Below are positions 20,289 through 30,467 of a DNA stretch of 30,467 bases, piece by piece. Under the pieces are notes generated by a model. It saw only the letters and a program-made list of their open reading frames with translations, searched no databases and had not been told where the DNA came from. The translations under genes and the position numbers were made by a program. How positions within the stretch are numbered: the first letter of the stretch is position 1; every line of letters starts with the position of its first letter. The DNA comes from Hydnum rufescens UP504 (Eukaryota > Basidiomycota > Agaricomycetes > Cantharellales > Hydnaceae). Location of the stretch: the NCBI GenBank assembly GCA_014904985.1, contig MU129069.1:1-30467 (forward strand), in the 5' to 3' direction.

Positions 20289-20645
20289 TCAAATCACCTG
20301 CCAAAACCACTGAGTGATTTTGTTGTCCATTTCATAGTCCCAGCAATCTATGAGCTCCGTCCAGTCATTGACATCGATATCAGACATGTCACCAATGGGG
20401 AGTTTGAACTTGTGCTTGTCAAAGGCATTAATAAGTTCGCTAAATCCAGACATGTAGGTGTTGAATGGTTCGTAGGTGCAACATGAGATACAATACTTGA
20501 TGACGGTCCTGAAGGCAAGATTGGTAATGTCATTTTTCAAAATCCAGGTCATATCACAAAAGAGGTCTATACTCATACACTCAAGGTTGGAGAGTGCAGT
20601 CCTTTCTTCAGATTGGATTCTCTCTCCAACCCTTGGTCCTTTCAC
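20289..20645 (-). pseudogene. coding block of the repeated family, best-preserved copy
   Basis: An open stretch of 118 codons ends in WFWQVI and a stop at 20289. It contains MTWILKNDITNLAF, a Cys pair (ISCC) and acidic DWTELIDCWDYEMD. There is no ATG at its upstream edge, so it is an exon or a truncated piece. Beyond the stop the same frame stays similar to the second copy (21799-21530) but holds further stops. Function unknown; no catalytic motif seen. Confidence 0.45.
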
Positions 20646-20666
20646 TGTAGGTCCCGGTTCTGGGCC

Positions 20667-21500
20667 TCAACACATATTACAGGAAGACTCATTTTCCCAT
20701 GTCAATTTTACGCATGGCTCCATGTATGCTTGTGAGTACGCTGCACTACCCCAGTATATTGGGCTGTGATTCCCTTCGTGACTGTACATGGGAACCATAG
20801 TGGGCCCTAGGGATAATCCACAATTTTGTTCCTCTTCCCTTTTTGTGGTGAAGCTTGAGTCTGGGGAGTCGTTTTGCATCATATGTTCGCCTTTTCTGAC
20901 TACAACAATGTTCCTAGTCACGACAGAATGTTTAGATCATGAGGATCTTTCTATCAACTCGGGCTCTGCAGTCCTGAATGGGTTGGGCAACCCATTTGGT
21001 TCAGACTCTAGGGTACTGTTCTCGAAAATAGTACTAATGCCCACTCCGTGAACCGTAGGAGCTCTGGTCGGCTCAGCCATGTCACGTTGAGGCTCCTTGA
21101 CCTTGTTGTCGTTCGTGAATGAGATTTTCGCAATCATTTCAGTAGTCATACTGGCTCCAACTGGCTCTACTGCTCCATGTAGGAGCATAAAACTCCACGA
21201 GGCTGTGCGATAAGGATCCTTTCCACTTGTGCTTCCTTTAGGCATGTTAACAGAGGTTAGCCCCTTCAGGCTTTGGATGATGGGCTCTATCCGTGTACGT
21301 AAGTATGTGATATCACTCCATTCCATTTGCAGAGATGGCTGCGCAGCATCACTCCATTCTGTTTGTAAATGGGGACTCTGTGACAAGTCCTCATTTTTCT
21401 TGGCTGCATGGGTATTCGACAGGCTACAGTCTTGAGGCGAATTTGGGGCTGTGGTCAAAGCTGCTAGTCCAAATTCGACCTTTTCATCCTGGGGAGCCAA
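20667..21500 (-). pseudogene. coding block of the repeated family (NCGLSLGPT copy)
   Basis: Two adjoining minus-strand open stretches, 21500-20937 and 20921-20667, match other copies at 24104-23524 and 25166-24978. Shared elements are the ESEPNGLPNPF / ESKLNRQSTHS segment and the KREEEQNCGLSLG / KEEGQNYRLLL / KEDKQSCVLPLG segment. The part 21500-21200 has a repeated SLQMEWSD/LQTEWSD motif. No start codon or domain can be assigned. Confidence 0.4.
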
Positions 21501-21529
21501 TCCTAGGTCTCTTTGTGCATTCCACAGTG

Positions 21530-22624
21530 TCAGACTTGTACGAGACCCGAATTTTGCAGCAGTAGATGGGCTGGATAACTGTTGGTGTTACTCCCTGTCC
21601 CTTTTCGTGACCTCTTAGATGATTTATCACGGTTCCTGACGGCAAATGTTTGTGATGTCCCAGTGGTGAATGACAGCAACTGAGGTTCACATTTGACGGT
21701 CTGGCTTTGAATGACCTGCCAGAACCACGGGAAGATCTCGTCATTCATCTCATTTTCCTGGTAATCTGCAGACCTGTGCAATCGTGGAGGTGGCTGCATA
21801 GCATTGCTACCATTGGTTCATTGAGAAGTCTTCCAGGATGTTGTTTTGAACTCTGACAGGGTCATAGATATCGCATCTTGGGACCTATTCCCATAATGTT
21901 TTTGGTCTCTGACCATGGCAAGGCTTGAGTGGTGTCCTGTTATGGGATCTGACTTCGGGTCCACAGTAAGCTCAGTCGCATGACTTTCAGTATGACTTGA
22001 TGGTTGGGTCCTAAGGCCCTGACCCGTTAATTTAGAGAAGTTTCCATGAACTGTATTGTGATTGCCTGAGTGATCTGGACTCTGAAGTTCATTCCATTGA
22101 ACCAGATCCGTTCGTGGTGATTGCGCTATGCATTTCATGGCAGAATGCTTGGTTCCTGTGAGTACCATGGTGGACTCAGGTCTAGTGGATGTAAACACCC
22201 TGTTATTGACAGTTTTGCTGCCTCAATATTCTAACGCCAAGACTCCTTGGGACTTGCTCAATGCGTCTTGAGTGCCCAGCCAGCCTATGGTCCAGTTCCT
22301 TCGACAGCAATAGACGTCATGTCTAGCCGGTAAGACCCTTTGGGGTAGTCTACAGCTTTGTTTAGTGTCTTGGCCCACTGGGGTGTTCAGGTTTAAAGCA
22401 CAGGTGCCATGTTCGGAGGGAAGGCAATTTGTTCCATACTCAAGAACATTGGTGGAGGTCTGTCCTCCAAACAAGTCTACTCTAACAGTTACGGGCCCCT
22501 TTACGGCAGGCTCTACTCCTAGGCTTTGACCCGATCTGGTGGTATGAGCACCAATGCACATTAAGAACAAAACCTGGGGGTTCCTAGGAGCTGACTCATC
22601 ACTCCATCCACTGATCCTGACCAT
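21530..22624 (-). pseudogene. further pieces of the repeated family
   Basis: Open pieces 21799-21530, 22198-21818 and 22624-22223 on the minus strand. The first repeats the WFWQVI block of 20289-20330. The third contains DTKQSCRLPQRV, related to the KQSCVLPLGV segment at 25166-24978. Stops separate the pieces. Confidence 0.35.
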
Positions 22625-23523
22625 GGTTCAGTCAGTTGTTTCATTGACTGTACCAGCTTCTACTAGTCTTGTTACATTGTACAGATGCACCTTGGTCTCA
22701 TTTGACCACAGGGGTCGCCATGTAGCATTGTGCTCTTTCACTTGCTGGCAGCAACCCCATAATAACCATCCATTGTTCTTAGTTGTAACAATGCTTAGTT
22801 GGTGATGACTTGTATGTAAATCCAAGACCTCAATCCGAGCTTGTTGGCCAGAGTTCTTCAGCGTATTCCTGCATGTTCATAGGGCTCGGAATTACAACAT
22901 GAGATATGGTACTCAATGACGGTCTTGAAGGTAAGATCGACAATGTTGTTTTCCAAAATCCAGGTCATGCCCCGAAAGAGGTTTGTACCCATACTCTTAA
23001 GGTCAGAGAGTGTTATCCTTTTCTTTCGGATCATCTTGCAGGAACTGGTAACACAATAGACATCCAGGGATTGTCAATGGGAGATGGCCCAACTAAGATA
23101 TCCTTTGAGCAAGTTAGAGTATTCTCCCAAGGCCGTTCGTTTAATAGGCTTCCCGCAGGATCTGGACAGTGCAATAAGCTTGTGAGTTCAGAACATCAGC
23201 ATTCTGGCACTTGGGATCTGACCCCCTTGATTTCTATGGACGAAGGATACTAAGGTCCAGGAGGAGGCTTGTGGACAAGACTTCATATTTGGGTCTGTGT
23301 TTACACCAGGATTACCAATCCTTGCATATTGATAGACACACCACCATGGCTCTCAGGATTCATCATTAGTCTTATTGTCCCTAATACCCCTTCTGGGCCT
23401 GTATTTTCGCTTGGGTCCGATCGCATGGTGTGAAAACTCCAAGAACTCACTTGACCACATATGTGGTGGTGTAGCAACATTCCCTCCTGGATCAGACTGA
23501 AGGCAATTCCATAGTGCTGTCCT

Positions 23524-24104
23524 TCATCCAAGAAGTATATCCTTTGTCATGGCCTGCGACCTCCTCTGGCTCCTGCTGAAGTAGTCCTCTGTGGACCAGT
23601 ACTTTCTAATTGAAAGCTCTATCCCAGGGCACAGAGTTCTCAAATGACTGTATGTGCTGTCTTGAATCCAGTTACCAAACTTGAAGTCCTGTTCAGGTTT
23701 GGTCCTGTACATCCCCAGGAGGCCACCCCCTGTCGTATCTTGATTGTCCATCTGAATGGGGACCTGGAGTCTGTGACTAGGTTGGAGAACTGTGGTTGTT
23801 CTTAGGAGTAATCTGTAATTTTGTCCCTCTTCCTTGCTCATAATGGAGCTTGGGTTCAGGGAACCATCTTGCAACATATACCTGTCCTTCCTGGCTGTGG
23901 CAGTACTCATGGCCACCGTGGAATATTCAGGTCATAAGAATCTCTCTGTTCGCCTGGGTTTTGTGGTCCTGAATGAGTCGACTGCCTGTTCAGTTTAGAC
24001 TCTTGGATACCATTCCCAAATATGACAGTAGCGTTTACTTGGTGAGTCATAGGAGTCCTGATCAACTCGGTCTCATCGCACTGGGACTCCATGGCTTCAT
24101 TCAA
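23524..24104 (-). pseudogene. coding block of the repeated family (NYRLLLRTT copy)
   Basis: Open pieces 24104-23907 and 23916-23524 are in different frames. They align with 21100-20667 in protein: TARKDRYMLQDGS against VRKGEHMMQNDSP, and SKEEGQNYRLLL against KREEEQNCGLSL. The frame change between the pieces points to an indel or an intron. Confidence 0.4.
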
Positions 24105-25660
24105 CCATGAAGATGGCTACATGGCATTGTTCCCATCCTTTTGGCAGTAGCCATTTCGTGATGAATGTCTGGGCCCTTTGGTTATGGCAACACACGCGAC
24201 CCGGGCAGGGTACTTGATCCCTGTAAGTATTGAGGTGGACTTGAGTGGTGTAGGCATGGACACTCTAATTGACTCATTTAGTTCAAGCTTGGGGTGTTAC
24301 TGTGAAGCTGCTTTGTTTCAGCTGCCGAGGTGTTATGCTTGTTATTGACAGTTATGCAGTCTCAACATTTCAAGGCTGGCGCTTCTTGAGTCATGTCTGA
24401 CACATTTTGTGTACCTGGTAGATGGCCATGGTTGAAGATCATGCTATGGGTCGTATTGATTCCCACCTGGTTTCGATATGTGGTATATTAATCATGTGCT
24501 CCTCATACTGCAGGTCCGTAATAACTTGTGCCTCTGGGTGAAGCAGTCCTTAGTAGGTCTTTACTTGCAAGTGGATTCCAGACACATTGTACTGAGCCGG
24601 GGTGACATCCCCCGGGTTTAACGGATTCAAATGGTCCATTTGTTCCAGGTGCTTGGGACTGAGCTTGAGGGTCAGAAAAGTAGTACATGAGAGTGTACTC
24701 ATTCCAACAGGAGTGTTTGGTCATGCCACAGTATGGGCTGGATGACAGGTTGACAATGAAAAATACTGCATCCCATAAGGTCCATTCTCCATGTTCTTTT
24801 CCCCTTGGGAATGTTGCTCCTTCTGTAGTAAGTTTCAGTCCTAGACCTTGAACATGGCTCGAATGCATGAGTTCCAGTCTTCTGTGATGCCATTAGCATG
24901 GAGTCTAGGGCGACAGGACTCTATACTAGATCTAAGTACAGACAGTGGAAGTGGGCCCAGGCACGGTCATGCACACATCATACTATTCCAATCAGTTGGC
25001 CATAATCTTTTTTATGGCTAGTTTGAGGGGCTGTAGTTACTCCTAGGGGCAATACGCAGCTTTGTTTGTCTTCTTTCCTCATGATAAGCTTGAGTTCAGG
25101 AAACAGATTGATGCCAAGTACTGCTCCTTTTTGGTGACAGCAGTGCTCATGACCACAACAGAACATCTGGCTTGCGAGAACCTCTCCCCTGACTCGATTT
25201 GTGTGGTTTGGAACAGTTTGGACAGCCCATTCAGTTCAGGCTCTGGGATACCATTTTGAGGCTTTGTAGATTTGTAACCTCATTCATTCCCTGAGCCTAC
25301 AGATCCTGGTACCGGAACTCAGGACACATTATGAGGGGATCCCCATTCAGGGGATGCCGATGGTGGCACTCTTGGGAATGCCACCCAAGGATGCATATCC
25401 CTCTTAGCCATGGTGTAACACCCTTGATCTGAGATCAGCTCCCTTAAACAGGAGGCTAGTGCACCCATCATACATCGGAGACATCATCTTTCTTGGTAGA
25501 CTGCAAGTTGGAGTAGGCTTAAGGAAGGTAGTCCGACTACAAGGTTTGACTGCTTGAGGCGATGCCATTCCAGTTTGTACTCCAGGTTGGGAATGATTTT
25601 GAGGGTTAACAAAGTTTCCCGTACCACTTCCTGGAGAATGACATTGCATTGCCAGATTGC

Positions 25661-26271
25661 TCAGGCTAGTATAGAGTCTAGCTTGTAGCAGGTTGACCCC
25701 CCAGAGCAGTCAGAAGTGACCTTGCTAAGGAAGCAGTTGGAGTCTAGATCTAGGTCATGCAGTAGCCAGTCTAGCCAGGTGGAAATGATTTCCACAGCCC
25801 TGGAGGGACTATACTTGTTACCTCGTTCGAGTGAAGTGCGGATAGTCTCGCGTAATTGAGATGAGAGACAAGCATGTTTAGGCCTTGCAGGCTCAACATT
25901 ATTTTTTAGGGGAGTAGCCACCCTTCTTGAGGTATCCACCCAACTTGAGAGGGGGCTAAGAGTTCCATTTGTGAACAGCTTGTGGGCTCATTCAAAAACA
26001 GATGGGCTGACAGATTTGTATCTGTGAGAATGCCTTGAGGCATGTGAAGCTTGAGCTGCAGAGGATCTAAAGATGTTTTGTGAATGTTCAAATCATGAAT
26101 ATTTGCATCCGGAGGTGCACAGAAGGAGGATGAGGGTGCCGAGTTTGAACCATGGGCAGTCCTGTAGGGACCTACCAATGGAGTTCTTACACACTCCACC
26201 AGTGTTAATTTGGTCGTATCCAAACTAAGGAATTGGGAGAAACCAGAAGGTGGTGGAGGTTCTGGGTCCAA
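25661..26271 (-). pseudogene. frameshifted coding remnant, unrecognised
   Basis: A Pro-rich open stretch (26271-25906; PEPPPPSGFSQFLSLD) passes by a one-base shift near 25925-25940 into a second one (25939-25661) with RPKHACLSSQLRETIRTSLERGNKY and STWLDWLLHDLDLDSN, ending at a TGA. Amino-acid composition is coding-like on both sides of the shift. Neither part has a proper ATG start. No family recognised; a gene with an unseen intron is possible. Confidence 0.4.
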
Positions 26272-26467
26272 TGGATTAGTCCAGTCTGTAGGACTACAGC
26301 CATTTCATATAGCCCAACAAGTTAGTAAGCTCTTGGTAGGGAAAGAGTCTCTATGCCCACAAGGGCAAAATAGGTGGGCTTAGTCATTAAGTGTCAGGAT
26401 CAAATTGACATTTGCTTCCACCTAAGGACTTACCTGTCAGAGCATCATTCTTCATCAACTCTATCAT

Positions 26468-26617
26468 ATGGCCCCTACTTCCTCAAATGCTCTTGTCTCC
26501 TCTCTCCCTCCATTCACTATGGGGGTTATTGTCATCCTTGCCATTATTGGCATTTCTCTTATTATTATTGCCCTTGTGGTGGTGGAAGATAAAAACATCC
26601 AGTATCAGAAAATGTGA
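26468..26617 (+). CDS. possible 49-aa single-pass membrane microprotein
   Basis: An ATG at 26468 opens a 49-codon frame. It has a short Ser/Pro/Thr N-terminus (MAPTSSNALVSSLPPFT), one hydrophobic helix of about 21 residues (MGVIVILAIIGISLIIIALVV) and a charged tail (EDKNIQYQKM). The run of Ile/Leu/Val spelled with mixed codons argues against simple-sequence DNA. No signal-peptide cleavage motif is evident, so a tail- or signal-anchored topology is more likely. It could be the last exon of a longer gene. The plus-strand frame one base away is also open but less orderly. Confidence 0.35.
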   Translation: MAPTSSNALVSSLPPFTMGVIVILAIIGISLIIIALVVVEDKNIQYQKM

Positions 26618-26734
26618 ATATCCATTGATCCCAGCCATTGGAATGATCATGTGACCTATTACAAAATTAATCACAGCTATGCATGAAAACAGAGTTCATT
26701 CAATTACTCCATCGGTTTTGATCGGAGAGGTACA

Positions 26735-27115
26735 CCCATATAACTCTCGGAAAGCCACGATTCACACCTTTCGAATGGTACCAAACACAAGTCGAACAGA
26801 CCAAAAGTGCACTCTCCAGATCAATATTACTGTCAAAATCCGGAATTTCCAGTAAAAAATGAATTCCTCCGTCAGTTCACATCCCATCCTCTCTAAATAA
26901 CCTCGCCTAGAAAGGTATAAAAAATCCGCATCCAACGGTACTGAGCGCGCAAAGAACAGATCAAAACTGAACTCTGCAGAATGATATTACTATCAGAATC
27001 AACACCCATCAGTAAAAAACGAATTTCTCTGTCAGTTTACACCGGATCTGTTCGGAACCACCGCTCCCAGAAAGCTGTTAAAAATCCGCATCTAATGATA
27101 CCAAGAACGTCTATT
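26735..27115. repeat. degenerate tandem repeat, unit about 160 bp
   Basis: GAACAGA.CAAAA.TG.ACTC starts near 26793 and again near 26953. Each is followed by CAGTAAAAAA.GAATT and C.GTCAGTT, and then a GAAAG...AAAAATCCGCATC block. About two and a half copies. It may lie inside the LTR of the retroelement or be unrelated. Confidence 0.7.
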
Positions 27116-27500
27116 ACTGATGCAAACTGCTGTTTCTGCATCAAATACCATCCCATGCACTTATCCCCATTATCAGCCAGCAACAAAAACATCTTAACCA
27201 CTGGACTACAAACAAATTAATCTCCAAGAACTCAGAAATATCCTTTGATTTCATCTCCCATTGCCACAAATAACTTCTAGAACCTCACAGATAAGAAAGA
27301 TAACACCTCCTTGACTACCCTTTTGTTCTGTTTATGAATGACTCACCTTCCTTGCAACCACTTTATGAAAGATAACACCTTCTTAGCAACCCTTTTGTTC
27401 TGTTTATGAATGACTCACCCTCCTTGACAACCCTATTGTTCTCACATATGACTCACCTAGGAATGAGTCATATTCTTTGAACACAGCCACCTTCAGAAAG

Positions 27501-27510
27501 GTATAAAAGC
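27501..27510 (+). promoter_or_regulatory. TATA box of the retroelement LTR
   Basis: GTATAAAAGC, preceded by a CAGAAAG sequence and the U3-like repeats, lies about 680 bp upstream of the gag start codon. A splice-donor-like GGTGAGTAA follows at about 27728. Confidence 0.5.
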
Positions 27511-28186
27511 TGGTAGATTTTCCTGTATCCCCCCATCTTCTCACTACTGGAATATACTACTGTCTACAAATCTGCTTGCATCTGAAGAGAGTACTGATCT
27601 GAAAGCCATCTGGAGCTAAGTCATATACAAGGTTGTTAAGACTAAGTCACTGGAAGCCCACTACACAAAATACTAAGCCAAGGATAGTTGCAGGACCTAA
27701 GGTTAGAGTTGCTGAACATCCAAGGAAAGGTGAGTAATAACAAAGTCAAGTCAGAAGAAGAAAGAAATACATTGACACACTGAATCAAGCTTAAACTAGT
27801 CCAGAACCCACTTTAGAATCCGCATTTTGACCAGGAGGACACAAATAGGTACACACAAATAGCAGTAAACAGTTCAATACAACATGTATAAGCCTTTCAC
27901 AAGCATCCCACGATATATCATTGACTATAGCTAGTCCATACCATCATCTTACCATCACTGAATACCATACACAACTTGTTAGAGAGTGATCAACCATCAG
28001 AGCGAACCAGCCCATTGAATAAAAACAGAAATACAGTCTCCCATCTACATACTGGCTGAACCAGAGTTTGATTCGACAGTCATCGGAGCTCCCAATCCTT
28101 CTTCTATAACTGGTGGTCCTTACAGGGGTAGTTCTCACTTTGATACACCTTTCACCTCTTCCAAAACATTTCAATCTAACAACATA

Positions 28187-29442
28187 ATGACATCAACCAA
28201 TTCAGAAACAATGGCCAAAGTAAATCCTCAAGCAATGCCATGGCCTACAGGTAGAGATGCTCCACATTTTAAGGGAAAACACCTTGATAACTTCCTCCTT
28301 GACTATGAAGCCTGCTGCAACGAAGCTCTCTATGATGATCATAGGAAATGCAAGAACATTATTCGATTCTGTAGCAACAAGGAAGCTGAATTGCTGAAGA
28401 ATCTCCCAGAAGTTAAGAATCCTACTACATTTGAAGCTCTAGCAACCTGTCTCAGAAAACTATATGGACAGACAGACAGAAGACAAAGATACACACAAGA
28501 ATGACTAGCAGACTTCTGCCAACAAAAGAGAATGATTATCAATGAAGCAGATCTGGATGATTACTATCGTGAATTCATTACACAGGTACAATGCCTTGAT
28601 GAGAAGAAAGTCCTAGCTGAGCGAGACTGAGATGACCTTTTCTGGCAAGGGATTCCACGATGTCTCCAGAAGATTGTACTCCCATTATTTTGCTATGTTC
28701 CAGGATTTGATGACACAAAACCATTGGACTGTACCATCGCATATGACACAATGAAGACCATACTCAAAGAAGATCTTTATTACAACTTCAGACATCTTAA
28801 TAAGGAAAGACCACGAGCCACTACAAAGGCCAAAAAGTTGAAAATAAAGCCCAGCTATTACAGGTCACGTGGCAGATACAGTGACTCCTCAGATGAATCA
28901 GAAGTTTCAGAAAGCGAAGAAGAAGGCAGTGACTCTGATAGTGAAAGTGAAGAAGAACCAGTTGCCATATCACCTATATCCATTAAGAAAGTATCCACCA
29001 AACCAAAGCCAACAATCATTCCATCACTTTGCAATGTAACAGAGCAAATCAGTGATCTCACACAGTCCTTTAATGAAATGAAAATATTCATGGCACAATC
29101 ACAGCAAAAGGGGCAAGCTCCAAACCCATATGCACAACCTTGTCATTCAGAAACACCGATTCAAGGAAGCCCAGCAACCTATCCAAACAATCAACCACTT
29201 GGCCCAATTGTTCCCAAGGTCCTAATGCATCAGCTGGTGCAACCCTTTGCTGGTTCTGTGATAAAACAGGAGCACATAATGTTGGAATGAAGAACTGTCC
29301 AGATGCTCAAGCTATGGTTCGTCAAGGAATCATCAAATACTCCATTGAAGGCAGGCTTGTAAAAATGGATGACACACAACTACCACAAGGAATAGCTGGA
29401 AAGGGAGGGATCAAACAAGCCATTGTGGATGACATAAAATGA
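28187..29442 (+). pseudogene. gag polyprotein of LTR retrotransposon, two stops and one frameshift
   Basis: The frame starts at ATG 28187 and continues to 29290, interrupted by TGA at 28502 and 28628. A frame change between about 29140 and 29240 is needed to reach the zinc knuckle CWFCDKTGAHNVGMKNC (29248-29298), after which the frame runs to 29442. The capsid-like part has HFKGKHLDNFLLDYE and FEALATCLRKLYG, typical of fungal gypsy gag. A Ser/Asp/Glu-rich spacer follows (ESEVSESEEEGSDSDSESEEE; residues about 235-255 of the frame). Both TGA codons would be CGA before a single C-to-T change. The copy is not autonomous as written. Confidence 0.75.
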
Positions 29443-30081
29443 ATTAGGGAGGAATCCACCCATCAACAAACAACAGGAGCAATCTGTATTGTTGACAAAA
29501 TGGATTGTTGCCATTTAGAACACACTCATATGCAATAGCAGCAGGCCCATTTATATCTGCACCAGCAACCAAAACAAGTAAACCAGATAATTGTCACAAT
29601 CCAATGGGAGATAAAACCATGCAACGCCTAAAAATCGAATGTATGTTGATGTGCCCCCATGTGGCAGACACCTGCTAAAACTCCAGTTAATCAACCAAAA
29701 CCCTCAGAACCAAAACAAGCAGCCCCAGAAAATCCTCTGCAGCCAACTCATCCTCCAGGAATATTGCCCTCCTCAGTAATAAAAGAACCAATAACAGAAA
29801 AACCTGCTCCTAAAAAGGTTGGACCACTCCCAGAGGAAAAATAAGACATAGAAATGGCACTACCTGGAGAAACGAATCCCAAAGAATCCTCCAACATATC
29901 GTTTTTACACAGAGTTTCAAGAAGCCATGTGAGATAAGAAATAGCTAAAGAAAGTACTCATCAAAAAGTTGGAATAACAGTTGGAGACTCCTTGGGTCAG
30001 CACATGGAGCAGCCCAAAAATATTTGCAGCTTGGCTTAAACTGAAACGTGACCTATAATTCCTAATCCCTAAACCTTGAAG
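29443..30081 (+). pseudogene. degenerate gag-pol linker
   Basis: Short open pieces in several frames, broken by many stops. The piece 29659-29844 is Pro/Lys-rich (KPSEPKQAAPENP), like the linker between nucleocapsid and protease in related elements. No intact gene. Confidence 0.5.
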
Positions 30082-30467
30082 CCCTTAACAGTTAATCATG
30101 CACCTTTAAACCGATTTTCCAACAACTGAGGCCTCTGATTATGACTCTTGATGATGAAGCAGAGCAAGATGAATACTATGACCATATACGAACCCTGATG
30201 GACAGAGATTTTGGATGAAGACCTATCCCAAACAAACACATCTACAGACACAAGAACTATCAAGCACAAGTAAATTTGATTGGATCCCTTGGGCCAAATC
30301 CTTTGTTTGTATGGACACAGGAAAAATTGCAGCTAAAGCCACAGGTCAGAATGGAACCAAAGATGTTGTGCTTATGATTGACACAGGATCCGAATTAACC
30401 TTATCTTCCCAGGAAGTTCAGAAAAAGATTAAACCATCCAATAGACTAAATGGACAAAACCTTGGTC
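30082..30467 (+). CDS. retroviral-type aspartic protease, start of pol, cut by the window end
   Basis: One frame is open from the stop at 30079-30081 to the end of the window. It contains VVLMIDTGSELTLSSQEV at 30365-30417, with the DTGS catalytic loop of retropepsins flanked by hydrophobic strands. Upstream are Trp-rich segments (RFWMKTYP, FDWIPWAKSF). In the intact element it would be part of the gag-pol polyprotein. The open frame here contrasts with the damaged gag upstream. Confidence 0.7.

Larger units (their letters stand above)
20217..25260 (-). repeat. tandem array of diverged copies of an unrecognised coding family
   Basis: Several blocks recur in the same orientation. One is at 20217-20330 and 21625-21745 (protein WFWQVI). 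One is at 20480-20625 and 22893-23040 (protein MTWIL.N.I..L.F.TVI.Y.ISCC). A third is at about 20800-21040, 23790-24010 and 25025-25255, with a fragment near 22330-22370 (protein EEQNC.L.LG.T.VP-like). A fourth is at about 22140-22290 and 24200-24430 (TTATTGACAGTT). Similarity is seen in protein as well as DNA, so the ancestor was coding on the minus strand. I do not recognise the family. The order of blocks suggests three or more gene-sized copies broken by indels. Confidence 0.6.
27297..30467 (+). mobile_element. 5' part of a decayed Ty3/gypsy-like LTR retrotransposon
   Basis: It contains a gag-like frame (28187 on), a CCHC-like zinc knuckle (29248-29298) and an aspartic protease with DTGS (30082 to the end). 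Reverse transcriptase and integrase would lie beyond the window. The LTR edges cannot be fixed without the 3' LTR. U3-like tandem repeats (27297-27470, GATAACACCT, CCCTTTTGTTCTGTTTATGA) and a TATA box precede it. CATCAGAGCGAACC at 27994-28007 weakly resembles an initiator-tRNA primer-binding site. Classing it as gypsy rather than copia rests on protein style only. Confidence 0.75.

Noticed and set aside
27990..28010. Primer-binding site of the retroelement
   Set aside because: Only about nine bases resemble an initiator-tRNA end and the LTR edge is unknown; mentioned but not called.
1..30467. tRNA or rRNA genes
   Set aside because: No cloverleaf with A/B box sequences and no rRNA-like stretch was noticed by eye; a covariance-model scan was not possible.

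Overview
The window reads as nuclear DNA of a filamentous basidiomycete (Agaricomycetes; order not determined). Support: introns of about 46-70 bp with GT/GC...AG borders and CTRAY-like branch sites, a fused C2H2/OrsD-like plus RecQ-like helicase of a type expanded in Agaricomycetes, a Ty3/gypsy-like retrotransposon, and much minisatellite DNA between genes. Telomere-like (TTAGGG)n tracts at 2013-2025 and 7929-7954 and the repeat density suggest a subtelomeric or other fast-evolving compartment; that is inference. Gene models were built by hand from frame continuity and splice motifs, without transcripts.

Layout. 1-1363 (+): 3' part of an unrecognised gene whose in-frame stops all fall inside plausible introns, one of them GC-AG. 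1558-2042 (-): a 128-aa, three-exon protein with a PKKRKV nuclear localisation motif. 2600-4230: a repeat zone with a 120-bp duplication, nine copies of a 19-bp palindrome, a 13-bp tandem array and an array of 54-55-bp units centred on GAATTC. 4230-4876: pyrimidine-rich, no gene. 4877-18000: the core, three minus-strand genes in a row. A (4877-7673) is a nuclear-looking protein with a ParB/sulfiredoxin-like N-terminal domain, a coiled coil, NLS-like motifs and an acidic tail. B (8618-10180) is an F-box-like protein. C (11545-17464) is a 1874-aa protein with three C2H2 fingers and a RecQ-like helicase. All three have the same TATATAAG box; A and C share about 160 bp of homologous 5' flank, and B and C share a homologous 3' flank. 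They therefore look like members of one co-regulated or co-duplicated cassette family.

18160-18960 is a 155-bp minisatellite, and 18960-20200 is non-coding with small palindromes. 20217-25260 holds at least four diverged copies of an unrecognised minus-strand coding family, mostly decayed. 25661-26271 is a frameshifted coding remnant. 26468-26617 is a possible 49-aa single-pass membrane protein. From about 27300 to the window end lies the 5' part of a decayed Ty3/gypsy-like retrotransposon: U3-like repeats, TATA box, gag with CCHC-like zinc knuckle, and protease with DTGS.

Most interesting: a eukaryotic ParB-fold-like protein beside a large OrsD/RecQ-type helicase and an F-box protein, under one shared promoter module, with related palindromic GGAATTCC sequences in their introns and flanks. 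The joint function is unknown.
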